From Trichomonas vaginalis G3 (taxonomy: Eukaryota > Parabasalia > Trichomonadida > Trichomonadidae), in NCBI RefSeq assembly GCF_026262505.1, contig NC_067204.1, positions 15,850,165-15,914,164 of the forward strand: 64,000 nt of DNA. Direction: 5' to 3'. Numbering within the stretch: position 1 is the first letter of the stretch; every line of letters starts with the position of its first letter. The notes below the pieces were generated by a model. The model had not been told where the DNA came from and did no database searches. It saw only the letters and a list, made by a program, of their open reading frames with translations. The position numbers were made by a program, and so were the translations under genes. Shown in pieces: positions 30,569 through 41,280 of this stretch.

Positions 30569-31372
30569 TTACTCGATGTTAAGTCGTTTCTTACATAATT
30601 CAATCTCAGCCTGAAGTTCAACAACTTTCCGTTTTTCCTCTTCATTTCTGGCAATATCAGCCCTCAATTTGAGTGTTAGGAAGTGTACAGCAACTTCAGG
30701 GATTTCTAATATCTGACTTACAGTTAACTGTTCATTACAGTCAAATTTAATCAACTTCTTAATCGTATTGCGTATTGATCTTGGCAATTTTTCCAAATTG
30801 CCTCTGAAATGCTTTCCCTCTGGTTTAAATTTTGTTAATGAACTAATTTCATATAACAAAGATCCTATTTGATAGATATCTGCTTGGATTGGTGTTTGTG
30901 ATGTTGGATCTGGTTCTGTGAGTGAAAATCCGCCCAACCTGATATCGTGGTCATCTACGAAATATATGTTTTTAGCACATATGTTTCCATGCGATGCTGG
31001 TGGATTATTTGTATGGAAATTCAAAATTCCAACAGCAATAGCAGTAACTACTTCCCAAATAAATTCTTCCTTAAAGCTTGTTTTAGTTTTAAGAGCTTGA
31101 ACTATCTTTGTTTCTAAGGTAACATCTCCTAAATAATCGTAAACGCAGAATAGTTTTCCGTTTTCAATGAATGGATGATGATATCTTGGCAAGCATATTT
31201 GTGATTCTGACTTCTGAACTAGGCAATTCATTTTCCAGACAATTTTTTGTTTTTCATGATTTGGAATTCCTGCTATTTGCATATCTTCGATGAAGAATCG
31301 TTTACCATCGGCTTTTCTATCAGCAATAATACGATGTTCATTGAGTGCTTTAACAATCGTATAATTTTCCAT
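30569..31372 (-). CDS. Pseudokinase
   Basis: 267 residues from the ATG at 31372 (a TTG four codons upstream is less likely). The kinase fold is visible: an N-lobe, GILNFHTNNPPASHGNICAK in place of the HRD loop, and IRLGGFSL in place of DFG. There is no glycine-rich loop near the N-terminus, and the VAIK lysine position reads FFIED. All three catalytic signatures are therefore missing. The C-terminal 35 residues form a short coiled coil. It is probably a regulatory scaffold derived from a CAMK- or NEK-like kinase. Confidence 0.75.
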   Translation of the reverse strand: MENYTIVKALNEHRIIADRKADGKRFFIEDMQIAGIPNHEKQKIVWKMNCLVQKSESQICLPRYHHPFIENGKLFCVYDYLGDVTLETKIVQALKTKTSFKEEFIWEVVTAIAVGILNFHTNNPPASHGNICAKNIYFVDDHDIRLGGFSLTEPDPTSQTPIQADIYQIGSLLYEISSLTKFKPEGKHFRGNLEKLPRSIRNTIKKLIKFDCNEQLTVSQILEIPEVAVHFLTLKLRADIARNEEEKRKVVELQAEIELCKKRLNIE

Positions 31373-31486
31373 AGCGAAAAGCAATAAATATATTTATTTC
31401 TAAACGTGCACTTTTATTGTTCAACTTGACACTTTTGGAACGATCGAAGATTTTAGAAAAAAAAAGTGTAAGAATTTTTTAGAGTC

Positions 31487-32254
31487 ATGAATTATAAGAA
31501 AACATTTAGATATGTTCCTCCTTTTCTATTATTTGTCATCGTCTCATTAATGATTATCATTGGTATCAATCACGTTTATGTTCCTTTGTATTTTCAGGGA
31601 TATAAAATCACAATCATGTTATTCTTTATTCCTTTAACGTTTAGCATTATCATGTGGCTTTTAGCATTCTTTAGTCTAATGGTTGATGATCCAGGAGATA
31701 TGAAGAACGAAGCCAGATACGTGAAAAAGAAAGATTGCGAAACTAGATGCAGTAAATGCAATTCAATCAAACCATTTAGAGCTCATCATTGTTCTACCTG
31801 CGGAAAATGCTTTGGAAAAATGGATCATCATTGTTTAATAATCGGAAAATGCGTTGCTATTCGAAACCATAAGACATTTGTTGTGTTTCTACTTCATGGA
31901 ATACTCATGACCGTCAATTGGTTCTTTGTTACACTGATTATGATATTTAAAGGATGCAATAAGTTCCCAATTGAATTGATTCTTGATGTATTCGGCTCTA
32001 CTACAACTCCTACATTCCTTGGTGTTCTTTTTGCCCAACAGATTCTTAACATTATGTCTGGCCGCACAATTTTGGAAATAGAATTTGATATACCGATCAG
32101 AAAGGATAAAACTAAATTAAAGTACTTGGAAGAAGTCTTAGGACCTCTATCTCTCAATTGGCTCATTCCAACACCTACTCCATATACAACAAACGCCTTT
32201 CAATGGGAATACATGAAAGGAGATTATAAAAAAGAAGATTCAGATAAAGAATAA
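31487..32254 (+). CDS. DHHC protein S-palmitoyltransferase
   Basis: 255 residues with four hydrophobic segments (near 10-30, 40-62, 128-152 and 165-185) and the cytoplasmic cysteine-rich domain between the second and third. It has CSKCNSIKPFRAHHCSTCGK and then MDHHCLIIGKCVAIRNHKTF, with all zinc ligands and the catalytic DHHC. A DDPGD motif follows TM2, as in the family. It transfers palmitate from acyl-CoA to protein cysteines, usually at the Golgi, endosomes or plasma membrane. The first proline after DHHC is replaced by leucine. A second, degenerate family member lies at the right end of the window. Confidence 0.92.
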   Translation: MNYKKTFRYVPPFLLFVIVSLMIIIGINHVYVPLYFQGYKITIMLFFIPLTFSIIMWLLAFFSLMVDDPGDMKNEARYVKKKDCETRCSKCNSIKPFRAHHCSTCGKCFGKMDHHCLIIGKCVAIRNHKTFVVFLLHGILMTVNWFFVTLIMIFKGCNKFPIELILDVFGSTTTPTFLGVLFAQQILNIMSGRTILEIEFDIPIRKDKTKLKYLEEVLGPLSLNWLIPTPTPYTTNAFQWEYMKGDYKKEDSDKE

Positions 32255-32505
32255 ATACTATGCTATCCTTGTAATTCTATCAGTTTCCAATTTATATTTT
32301 TTATTTTTAATTTATACAGAGATATTTCTCTAAAATACTCAAAATAGTAATATAAAGTTAATATGTTGAACTTCAGGGTAAGTTGCCGATAGATGATTTT
32401 GAATGGCGGCGGAATTTGTGAATTCTATATAGATAAACTGGTATGTTAAATTGAGATTTTTATCTCACATTGCTATGTGAATTTAATGATTATTAGCAAA
32501 TCAAT

Positions 32506-32510
32506 TCATT
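32506..32510 (+). promoter_or_regulatory. Inr-like TCATT upstream of THUMPD1/TAN1
   Basis: TCATT fits TCA(+1)Y(T/A) and would give a 12-base leader. Confidence 0.4.
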
Positions 32511-32519
32511 TTTTTTTAG

Positions 32520-33269
32520 ATGCCGAAAGGTAACAGGAAGAATCTTGCTGTTCCTCCAAAAGGATCAAAAGGATGGCTTTTCACATGTGATATTAACAGA
32601 GATCAACAAGCAACAAGGCAAGTTATCGATGTTTTGAATCAATTAGCTGATCCATTAACAGAAGGAGAAGCCGAAGAAGAGCAACAAGAAGAAAAAACAC
32701 TCGAACAAGAACTTGCTGATCTTAAAAAGCCAAATCAAAAGCAACAAAGATGGATTCCTTACGTATCTGAAGTCAATGGTAACGTTTTCATTAGATTTAC
32801 ACAAAAACAAGATGATCCTTTTGTTCTTCTTGAGAGATACTTTGAAGAAGTTAGAAAAAGAAAAGGAACTCTTACAAATAAAGTTTCAAAAATTTATCCA
32901 ATTATGTACTCAGGCTTCCCATTATCATCAGAATCTCTTCCAATCTTGCAAGAGTTAGTTAATAAGACATTTAACGCAGAAAAGCCTGTTACATATGAAG
33001 TATTTCTTGATAGAAAACATCGTGGAGAAGAATCCGGTGAAACTCATGATGAATTGAACAACAAAATTGTTAAACTTGTTGGAGCTCCTCACAAACCAAT
33101 CTATAGGAAAGCAGAATGGGCTGTTCTTTGGCAATCTCTTGGAAGAAATTTGTATCTTTCTGTTATTCCAAAATGGTCTGAGTGGTGCTCATGCAATATT
33201 GCGAAGTTTTGTGCCTCATTGTTAAAACCTGCTGAGCCAGCCCCTCCTGCAGAAGAGAAAAAGGAATAA
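32520..33269 (+). CDS. THUMPD1: THUMP-domain tRNA acetylation cofactor TAN1/THUMPD1
   Basis: 249 residues. It opens with a basic segment and GWLFTCDINRDQQATRQVID, matching the TAN1/THUMPD1 start GFLITC. After an acidic linker comes a THUMP domain (about 110-230): SKIYPIMYSGFPLSSESLP, then TYEVFLDRKHRGE and NNKIVKLVGAPHKPIYRKAE. The last part (LYLSVIPKWSEW...KFC) matches the C-terminal strand. TAN1 binds tRNA and helps the Kre33/NAT10 acetyltransferase make N4-acetylcytidine at position 12 of serine and leucine tRNAs. The length is close to that of yeast Tan1. Confidence 0.8.
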   Translation: MPKGNRKNLAVPPKGSKGWLFTCDINRDQQATRQVIDVLNQLADPLTEGEAEEEQQEEKTLEQELADLKKPNQKQQRWIPYVSEVNGNVFIRFTQKQDDPFVLLERYFEEVRKRKGTLTNKVSKIYPIMYSGFPLSSESLPILQELVNKTFNAEKPVTYEVFLDRKHRGEESGETHDELNNKIVKLVGAPHKPIYRKAEWAVLWQSLGRNLYLSVIPKWSEWCSCNIAKFCASLLKPAEPAPPAEEKKE

Positions 33270-33672
33270 ATTGTTTTTCACCAATTCCAACAATATAAAT
33301 AAAGATTTTTGTTATCAAATTTAGTTTCATACTTATACACGTTCACAATCTAATCAAATATACATTGATCCATTATTTTTTAAAAATAATCTTAGATATA
33401 TAGATATCCCATCTGCATAACTAAAAATATAGTATCTCCCATCGAATATAATTTATTCAAGGCTTAATACTAAACGTTCATTCTGATGAGAAAACAATTC
33501 TTAATAAATCATTCTTAATTGATCTCGATTTCATTATAATCTCTAAAACTGCCATTGGTACGTTAGGTACTTTTAATTGGTGAAATGAAAAGAAGGAGAA
33601 AAAAGATCAAATTGCGTAAGTTTTTTAAAAAAATATAACAATACAGTATAATAATAAAATATAACCATCCGC
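33270..33672. other. Spacer between convergent genes
   Basis: About 400 bp of AT-rich 3' flank. Nothing else seen. Confidence 0.5.
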
Positions 33673-35004
33673 TCAATAGTCATCTTCGTATGGATTGGTA
33701 TATGGATTTACAGTTGAGATGTCTTGTAATTCAACATCTTCACTATCAGGAGCTTGAGATGGAGGTGGAAATGCTGGTTGATCGACCCCAAGTAGTTCTT
33801 CATTCTCCTTCTTCTCCTTCTTGTCTTTCTTCTTTTTCTTCTTTGGTTTATCTGAATTTTCTTCATGATCCTGATCTTGTTGATTATTTCTTGTCATTGG
33901 TCTTATCATTCCAATGCTTATGAAATATCTTGCAAATTCTCTTAAATGCTTTGGATCTTTTGGTGGTTGCTCGATATCAACTCCTCCATTAGCATCAGCC
34001 TTATATCTTTCATTTCTGAGACTATTGTCATTTGAAAGCAAGCGCTTTGTATCAATTTCTGTTGTGGAAACTTGCATTCCAAATAAATCGTCGAAAAATG
34101 TAGAAAGACCAAAGATATGGCTAATTATATATATGAAAAAGCCAAATTTGCTATTGAGGAATGACATAAGCAAAGATCCGTTTGAAATGACCATTGTTTG
34201 GTGTAAATTTCCTGCCTGATTCGCCTCTTTAAGAGAACACTTGCTTTCATCAAAGTCTACTCCAAAGTATTCATGATGGACAAACTTCACACCATTGACA
34301 TAAATTCTCACCTTATTTTGTAATTCTTCAGTGAGTTGAAAGTAATGCGTAAATTTTAATATCATAATTTTGGATCTATTGATGTCAAATATAGGGGTAG
34401 ATATTGGTTCCCATGTATGATAAGGCACGAAAACGAAAATTCCTTTCTTATCGCTATAATATGATCGGAGGAATATTTTTGGAGGTCCATATATTGATTC
34501 TTTAAGAATATTCATAAGAAAATCGTCAGGGTTTTCATTTTTCGGAATACTCATAACCTTGAGTTTTGTTTCTTCTTTTAACTGCTTTTTTCCAAGTGAA
34601 TAATCGAAGAACATTTTACGCCTGAATTTTGTGACAGGTGTTGGCTTTCTTCCATTATTTCGCCTATAATATATAAAGTAATTCATTATAACAGAAGCAG
34701 GAATGAGTACTGCTCCGAGAATTGGTATGAATCCTGGTGAAGCCTTTCCATTTTTTGCCCAGCAGAAAATCGAAATGAACGTATAAGTGAAATATATATT
34801 TTGTACGCAGCTTATAATGAAGCCAACAAGTGGATGATGCAATTTTCTGATAGCTATCATGTGTGGTATAAAAATTATTAAAAACATTACTGCGAAAAAT
34901 ATCAATTCTCCATACTCGTATCCCTTGCACATTTCTAATTTGCCTAGGCCGAGAGCTTCTCTATGAATTGATGAAGAATTTATTTTCCGGGGTTCATAAA
35001 GCAT
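33673..35004 (-). CDS. Uncharacterised multi-pass membrane protein with charged tail
   Basis: 443 residues. Hydrophobic segments lie near 32-50, 60-80 and 92-112, and another near 282-305 (FFIYIISHIFGLSTFF). Between them is a globular region of about 160 residues. The C-terminal 100 residues are hydrophilic with a polylysine run (KPKKKKKKDKKEKKE) and end in NPYTNPYEDDY, so two NPY motifs sit at the tail. These resemble sorting or adaptor-binding signals, which is inference. No family was recognised. Confidence 0.7.
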   Translation of the reverse strand: MLYEPRKINSSSIHREALGLGKLEMCKGYEYGELIFFAVMFLIIFIPHMIAIRKLHHPLVGFIISCVQNIYFTYTFISIFCWAKNGKASPGFIPILGAVLIPASVIMNYFIYYRRNNGRKPTPVTKFRRKMFFDYSLGKKQLKEETKLKVMSIPKNENPDDFLMNILKESIYGPPKIFLRSYYSDKKGIFVFVPYHTWEPISTPIFDINRSKIMILKFTHYFQLTEELQNKVRIYVNGVKFVHHEYFGVDFDESKCSLKEANQAGNLHQTMVISNGSLLMSFLNSKFGFFIYIISHIFGLSTFFDDLFGMQVSTTEIDTKRLLSNDNSLRNERYKADANGGVDIEQPPKDPKHLREFARYFISIGMIRPMTRNNQQDQDHEENSDKPKKKKKKDKKEKKENEELLGVDQPAFPPPSQAPDSEDVELQDISTVNPYTNPYEDDY

Positions 35005-35634
35005 GAGTATAAAATTAAATTGAGAATCAAAATATATTCAAATTATCTCATAAATTTCTCATCAAATAAATATTAAACTCTATATGTTTACTCATTGATT
35101 TCATTGGATAAACGGTTTCATTGAAAAATCAAATTTTAAAAATTAATACTCATTGTATAGATCAATAATTAAATTAGGAAAAACTTCATGAAGTTTCAAT
35201 ATTATCGATTTTCATTCAATTTCATAAAAGAAAATAGAAATTCAGCTTTCGAGAATCGTTCTTTGGCAGATAGCTTAAATTACGTTTTAAAGTTTATCCG
35301 TCGAGGTAAAAATGCTGTGATACGAAAAATGAAAATTGTTCCAAATTCAATTGATGCGTTAACTCATTTTTATATCTTTACTATATTGCAATTATTATAT
35401 CTCATGCATGTACTAATCATTCATGATTGTTAAACATCAATACATTGCAAAAAAATAATTTCAAAATTTATATAAGGTATAATAAGGAAGATAAAGATGA
35501 TATTAATGATCGTTTTGTATTTTTCTGGGTGTATGAAATATTCAAAATGGAAAATAATAAAAAATTTTGATTTGCATGTCTCCTGAAAGCGCAAATTTTA
35601 AATTGAGAAGGTTTGTTTGCAGGCCTTAAAATCA
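35005..35634. other. 630-bp spacer between divergent genes
   Basis: AT-rich. An ATG-started frame of 81 codons at 35188-35433 has no recognisable domain and is not considered a gene. No clear promoter motif was seen. Confidence 0.45.
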
Positions 35635-36531
35635 ATGCGTTCAAGGAAAAACAAAAAATCTAAGAAAGGATTTCAGCAAGAGTCTAATAAACCTACTTCA
35701 GAAGTTCCAGTATTCCAATACGAAACTAACTGGGGCAAAGAAAATATATATGGCGAAGCAGATTCAGGATCAGAATCTGATGAAGAGCATTACATTGAAG
35801 AAGCAGAAATTCAAGAGAAAAAGCATCTTTCTACACTTAAAAACGAAGATTACAAGGCATTTCAGCCACCTTCTTTGAGTGAAATAGATCACGCAATGGA
35901 GGCACCAAAAGAAGACTCAGCAATTTTAGAGCAAAAACTTAACGAAAAGCAAAAGGAAGAGTTATCATTAAAGATTAAGCAGATTATTTCCTTACTTGTT
36001 CAGACAACAGAAGAAATAAAATCAGATGACTTAGAACCATATCAAAAACAACTACTTAATAGCATATTAACGAATGGCAGTTTCTATTTATACTTAGTTT
36101 CTAAAGGATATATGTCCACAACACACCCAAGTTTAGATTATATAGAAGAAGTACAGCAATTATTACATGAAGGCGGAGTTGAAGAAGAGGAAATGGAAGA
36201 GGAAGCAGAAGAGGTTGCAGAAGAGGAAGAAGAACCTGCAAAAGAAGAAGTTCCAGAAAAACATATCCCAGATCACTTACAGAAGGTCGAAAAGGGCGAA
36301 TTCCGTCCTGTCTCTACAGCCATCCTCAAGAACAAGGTTATTATTCCAAACAATTCGAAGAGGAGGACAAATCCAAGAAATGCTCACAGCCACAAGTATG
36401 CTGTCGCCATGCAGGAGTATTCTACAACACACAAGAAGAAGAACGCTCCACGCGATGGTCTTTACAAAGGCGAGCGCGCAGGTATTGCGAAAAATGTTGT
36501 CAGATCAACAAAGCTTCAAGCTGCACATTAG
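35635..36531 (+). CDS. UTP3: SAS10/UTP3 small-subunit processome protein
   Basis: 298 residues from the ATG at 35635. An upstream TTG in frame was not used. The C-terminal 80 residues carry the Sas10 signature: FRPVSTAILKNKVIIPNN, then RRTNPRNAHSHKYAVAMQEY, and YKGERAGIAKNVVRSTKL at the end. About 95-180 corresponds to the Sas10/Utp3/C1D helical region, and about 195-225 is a glutamate-rich stretch. The N-terminus is basic (RSRKNKKSKKG). UTP3 belongs to the nucleolar processome that cleaves the 18S rRNA precursor and recruits the exosome. Confidence 0.85.
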   Translation: MRSRKNKKSKKGFQQESNKPTSEVPVFQYETNWGKENIYGEADSGSESDEEHYIEEAEIQEKKHLSTLKNEDYKAFQPPSLSEIDHAMEAPKEDSAILEQKLNEKQKEELSLKIKQIISLLVQTTEEIKSDDLEPYQKQLLNSILTNGSFYLYLVSKGYMSTTHPSLDYIEEVQQLLHEGGVEEEEMEEEAEEVAEEEEEPAKEEVPEKHIPDHLQKVEKGEFRPVSTAILKNKVIIPNNSKRRTNPRNAHSHKYAVAMQEYSTTHKKKNAPRDGLYKGERAGIAKNVVRSTKLQAAH

Positions 36532-36977
36532 AGTTAATAAAGATATATATATTATTTGGATTAATTGTATTGATAACAAGTTTTTTAAATGCATTTTCAT
36601 TAAAAATAAATTTTATAATTCCAAATATTAATGACGAAATAGCAAAACAAATCTCAAAAAGGAGATATAGAAAATGTCATTCAAATTAAAAGACAATTAC
36701 TTTTTATCAACTAATATTTGAAAGAAATATACCTTAAAATATGAGATTTATAGCTATGAGATTGTACTATATATTCCGTTGATGATGGCTGGCGTTATGT
36801 GCTAAGAATTTGATTACTTCCAAGATAAGACAGAGAAATTTGAAATTTTGACGACCAATCATATCACTTCTTTGTTGAGTTTATCACTAATTTATTTATA
36901 CACCTTATATCCGCTATAAAATAAATGATGAGGTGAATGATTTCGTAATTTTCTATCGTCGCGGCCGCTTCACCCTA
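36532..36977. other. Spacer upstream of UPF1
   Basis: AT-rich, with a GC-rich stretch around 36955-36975 immediately before the UPF1 ATG, including GGCCGC and TTCACCCTAATG. The TCACC there is a near match to the trichomonad initiator. Confidence 0.4.
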
Positions 36978-39626
36978 ATGACTGAAAAAAAGCAGGCTAA
37001 TGATCGAGCATGGTCAGCTAATGATAACGCTGTCAAGGGCTCTGTTGGATACACTCCAAAAGAGGATCCGACAATTGATGATGAGCCACAAGAAGAGCTT
37101 GTAATTGACCGTCCATGCTGCTCTTACTGCCTTTGTGATATTCCAGAATGCCTTGTCAAGGACAAAGCAATAGGCAGATGGTTCTGCAACGGCCGTGGAA
37201 AAGCGTTACACTCACATATCATTCATCACCTTGTTAAATCACGCCATATGGAAATTGAACTTCCACCGCAGAATCCATACTCACAAATTCCGATGACATG
37301 CTATCTTTGCCACTCTACAAACATTTTCCGTTTGAGTTTTGTTCAATCTCAGAAAACAGGCAAATATTTCGTTCTTTGCCGTGAATGCTGCAACGATCCC
37401 CAGCTTCACCTCTACTCCCTTGATCTCGCACATCGTCAATTGATCGTTCAGCAGACTCAAATGCTTGAATGGTTGGTCAGACCACCATCACACGCCGAAT
37501 CCAAGGACGGATTCAGATTCTGTGATATCACTCCAACCGATATGGATCTTCTCGAAGAAACATGGCCAAAGAATCCGAACGCAACAATCCTTGATTTGCC
37601 ACAGATCAGAAAGAGCACAACCATTCCTAAGACGAAGCCCACATACAAAGATATCCGTGACTACGCGACCACTTACAACACTCTTGTTAAGCTAGAAATG
37701 GATTATGATAAACAAGTCACAGAATCAATGATCTACAGGAATGTGAAGATCAATTTCAAGAGAGAAGGCTATAACCGCTTTACAGGAACCTTTAGCTTCC
37801 CAATTTCGGAAACATCTCGACCAATCAATATCGGAGATACTTTTCTTGTCAAATGCGGTGCATACGAAGCCAAAGGCTCTCTTGAGCGTACTCTCGGCGT
37901 TGGCGAGATCGAACTTCTTTTCATCCGCCAGCCTACTCCACCAGAAGATGCAATCTTCACCGTCCAACTTGTTTGGCTCGACACTTCCTTTGTCAGAATG
38001 ATTGGCGCCATTGCCAAGATGCCACAATCCCCACAGACATCAACCGCCAACATAATCAAGGAAGTTATCATGGGCCATTTACCAGATACGATTCCAACTC
38101 TTCCTGGCGAACCAAATCGCAGTCCAGTTGTCAAAGGAATTCCAACACTCAACCTTTCCCAAGTCAACGCTGTTTCATACGCCCTCAAATCTCCATTCTG
38201 CATGATACAAGGTCCGCCAGGTACAGGCAAGACAACAACAATTGCCGCTTTAGTTACAAGATTCCTTCAAGCAAAAGCCGGTCCAGTTCTTGTCTGTGCA
38301 CCATCCAATGCAGCTGTTGAGCGTGTTACAGAAGCAATTGCATCTACACATGCATCTGTTTGCCGTGTTATTTCAACATCGCGTACAGACATCGAAGCAA
38401 TTGATGACAAATACGCTCTCCACAACATGGTTTATTCACTTGATTGCGCTGAATCAAGGAGATTGAATGACATGTTGATTGAGAGATCGAACAGAGATTT
38501 CTCTGAAGACGAAGAGAAGAAATTCAAAGATCTCCGCAAGAGTTTGGAGAACAGAGTTATTGATGCAGCAGATGTCATCACATGCACATGCATTACATCA
38601 GCTGATCCAAGACTTGCAACAAAAGTATTCCCAACAGTCATCATCGATGAAGCAACGCAAGCTGTAGAACCAGAAATTTTAATCCCTATAATGCACGGAT
38701 CGAAACAAGTCTGTTTGGTCGGTGATCACATGCAGCTTGGCCCTGTTGTAACAAATCCAAAGTGTGTTGAAGCGGGATTGGGCAATTCCATTGTCCAGAG
38801 ATTAGTACAGCTTGGATTGAGACCACAGAGACTTCTCACACAGTATAGAATGCATCCTGTTCTTTCCGAATTCCCTTCAAACACATTCTACGATGGAGAG
38901 TTGATGAACGGAATTCCTGCAGAGAAGAGAACTCCTCAACAACCAGTCTTCAACTGGCCGAAACCAAGCTTCCCACTCATGTTCTACAACAACGTGAACA
39001 ATGAAGAAGAAATCTCTAACTCTGGTACTTCATACATCAACGCTTTCGAAGCAACAATTGTTTCCCAGATTGTTACACAACTCTGCAAAGCAGGTGTTGA
39101 TCCACAACAAATCGGTATCATCTCTCCTTACTCCGGCCAAAAGTTCTATCTCCAGAATTTCTTGGCTTCAATGGCTACATTGCCAAGCTCTTTCTACCAG
39201 AGACTCGCAATCGCATCAGTCGATTCCTTCCAGGGTGGTGAGAAAGATTACATCATCATGTCCTGCGTCAGATGCAATCCACACGGATCAATCGGTTTCC
39301 TCAAGGATTACAGAAGATTGAATGTCGCTTTGACAAGAGCTAAGTACGGATTGATCATCGTTGGATGCGCAAGAGTTCTCTCAAAGTCAATCCTCTGGTA
39401 CAATTTGCTCAGACACTGCCAGGAACAGCACGTTCTCGTGGAAGGTTCAATCATGGATTTGAAGGAATCTCCTTGCGTTTTACAAAAACCGTCTGTCAAA
39501 CAGTCAGAAATATTCCCAGGAATTCCTGTCGGCGAATTCGGTAAGGATATGGTTCCAAACACTGTCGAAAGCAATTTCGATAATGATGATAATGATGGTG
39601 AAGCTTATTTCAACACTGTTTCTTAA
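36978..39626 (+). CDS. UPF1: UPF1 RNA helicase (nonsense-mediated decay)
   Basis: 882 residues from the first in-frame ATG. The N-terminal CH domain (about 47-155) has the zinc-binding cysteine and histidine pattern of UPF1: CCSYCLCDIPEC, WFCNGRGKALHSHIIHHLV, CYLCHSTNIF and CREC. The SF1 helicase core has Walker A GPPGTGKTTT near 412, DEATQAVEPE near 556, GDHMQLGPV, QYRMHP, and SVDSFQGGEKD followed by RRLNVALTRAKYG. This is the ATP-driven helicase of nonsense-mediated mRNA decay. Most of the acidic N-tail and the SQ-rich C-tail of animal UPF1 is absent. The coding sequence is less AT-rich than its neighbours. Confidence 0.96.
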   Translation: MTEKKQANDRAWSANDNAVKGSVGYTPKEDPTIDDEPQEELVIDRPCCSYCLCDIPECLVKDKAIGRWFCNGRGKALHSHIIHHLVKSRHMEIELPPQNPYSQIPMTCYLCHSTNIFRLSFVQSQKTGKYFVLCRECCNDPQLHLYSLDLAHRQLIVQQTQMLEWLVRPPSHAESKDGFRFCDITPTDMDLLEETWPKNPNATILDLPQIRKSTTIPKTKPTYKDIRDYATTYNTLVKLEMDYDKQVTESMIYRNVKINFKREGYNRFTGTFSFPISETSRPINIGDTFLVKCGAYEAKGSLERTLGVGEIELLFIRQPTPPEDAIFTVQLVWLDTSFVRMIGAIAKMPQSPQTSTANIIKEVIMGHLPDTIPTLPGEPNRSPVVKGIPTLNLSQVNAVSYALKSPFCMIQGPPGTGKTTTIAALVTRFLQAKAGPVLVCAPSNAAVERVTEAIASTHASVCRVISTSRTDIEAIDDKYALHNMVYSLDCAESRRLNDMLIERSNRDFSEDEEKKFKDLRKSLENRVIDAADVITCTCITSADPRLATKVFPTVIIDEATQAVEPEILIPIMHGSKQVCLVGDHMQLGPVVTNPKCVEAGLGNSIVQRLVQLGLRPQRLLTQYRMHPVLSEFPSNTFYDGELMNGIPAEKRTPQQPVFNWPKPSFPLMFYNNVNNEEEISNSGTSYINAFEATIVSQIVTQLCKAGVDPQQIGIISPYSGQKFYLQNFLASMATLPSSFYQRLAIASVDSFQGGEKDYIIMSCVRCNPHGSIGFLKDYRRLNVALTRAKYGLIIVGCARVLSKSILWYNLLRHCQEQHVLVEGSIMDLKESPCVLQKPSVKQSEIFPGIPVGEFGKDMVPNTVESNFDNDDNDGEAYFNTVS

Positions 39627-40418
39627 GAGAAAAAATTGGATAATTCTGAAAAAAAGTATACAATTTGCTTTTTTTAAGGGTAACTTTAGTATGAAGACGG
39701 AAAACAAAAAAAAGTGAAGACTCAACAAAAAGAAAGAAAAGATTTCTTTGATTTCAATTTTTTTGGATAATGATATTTTGAAACTTTTTTGAAATCTATG
39801 ATTTTTCGGAATTTATTATAATTTTTTTCTTAAACTAAATATCAGTTTTATTTATACCATTTGTTTCTTAGCGAATGCTTTTTAAAAGACGCACTTTCTG
39901 CTAGCTGATATTCATAATCCCTCCGTAATTTTACTGACAGTCGAATTTCTTATTTCAAATAAAAAAGTGAAATATGGAGAAACACCTCTTTATCGAACAA
40001 CATCAAATAATCAAGAAGAAACAGTTATACTTGTTATTTCACTTGGTGTAACAAAATAGTGTTCGCAAATAAGACATTTCTCTTTCTTTTTCTGATATAC
40101 TTGAAGATGAATTTCATTATTTACCATCTCTCAATTGTTTATTACTTTTCCGTACTTTTTCTAATTAAGATTCGTTATTCTCCCACTAAGATTCACATAT
40201 TCTAGGTTGCTCAATATGAGCTTTTGTTAAAAGAGATACCACTCAATATATATACTATATGATTTGCCAAAATCTAATTTAGAATTTGACTTTGATAAAA
40301 TATATCCGGACAATTTTTATAGATATACGCATGACAAAGCCCAAATATTTTCTAGAATTAAAAGAATTGTTGAGATATTAATATTGAGATTGGGCATACA
40401 TCAACTTTTATGGCACTT
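39627..40418. other. 0.8-kb spacer between UPF1 and element E4
   Basis: AT-rich. A lone TTAAGGGTAAC at about 39675 resembles the ends of the TTAA elements, but no inverted partner was found. No gene seen. Confidence 0.45.
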
Positions 40419-41034
40419 TTAAGGGAGGCTTCCGACCAGAAAGCCCTCTCAATTTTTTGTGATGTTTACATCAAAAGTGAGATTCGTTAAGCGTTTTTCT
40501 CGTTGAATATTGAGTTTCCCGGATTTTAAGTTATTCATAAAGCTTCTCTATATTATACCCTATCTACTGATATGATTATTTTTGAAAAATCTCTTAAATC
40601 GACCTGCACTGAATTTTTTAGGGAAAATTCGAAATTTTATAGACGTTTTCTGTAACGTTTTTTTACGGAATAAAATCCGAAAAATAATTTTTTGAAGAAT
40701 CATTTGGGTAGAATACTTATCGAAAATCATATTTATTATAATTTTGGTCGATAAAAATAAGCGGATTCAAAACTGGCAAAAACCCTTTCGGCAATTGAGT
40801 AGGTGACAAAAGTGCATACTCTTAAATTAACCTTAAATGTTGATTTTTCGATATTTTCGGTATTAACCTTATTGTAAATTTTTCCGGTGATAAATCTATC
40901 ACACTGAGGTTATTTTTCCGGTGAGATTTTTAACCTTGATTTAATGAAATTAATATATATAAATTTTATTATTTTTAATTTCGAATGAGTATAATAAAAT
41001 ATTTTTTTATATCGTCATAACTCTCATCACTGTT

Positions 41035-41280
41035 GTGATTCCAAATGCGATTATTAAGTTTCAAGTCGCTAATGTTTTGAATGAAGATAGAGCAGTAAGA
41101 ATTCTTACAAGGGCAGGTAATCAGATTGTTGAGCAAAGAGCTTCAAAACACGATGAATGTTTGAAATTAATTCAACACATTTTGGAAATTGTCGAAAGCC
41201 GAAGGATTGAACCTAATGTCCTTATTCCATCTTTGAAGGCAATATTAAATTTGGCACAAAGAAGTTTAAAGGAAGAGTAA
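41035..41280 (+). CDS. Open frame inside E4, no ATG
   Basis: The frame is open from about 40975 and protein-like (AVRILTRAGNQIVEQRASK, then LIQHILEIVESRRIEP and LIPSLKAILNLAQ), with good helical periodicity. It has no in-frame ATG. It may be an exon-like fragment captured from a host gene or the end of a lost element gene. No family recognised. Confidence 0.3.
   Translation: MIPNAIIKFQVANVLNEDRAVRILTRAGNQIVEQRASKHDECLKLIQHILEIVESRRIEPNVLIPSLKAILNLAQRSLKEE

Noticed and set aside
35188-35433. 81-codon frame between the membrane protein and SAS10
   Set aside because: Starts with ATG but has no recognisable domain or initiator; not strong enough to call.
35605-35634. Possible 3' splice site (TTTGTTTGCAG) before SAS10
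   Set aside because: The trichomonad 3' motif ACTAACACACAG is absent, no upstream exon was found, and an ATG follows at 35635.
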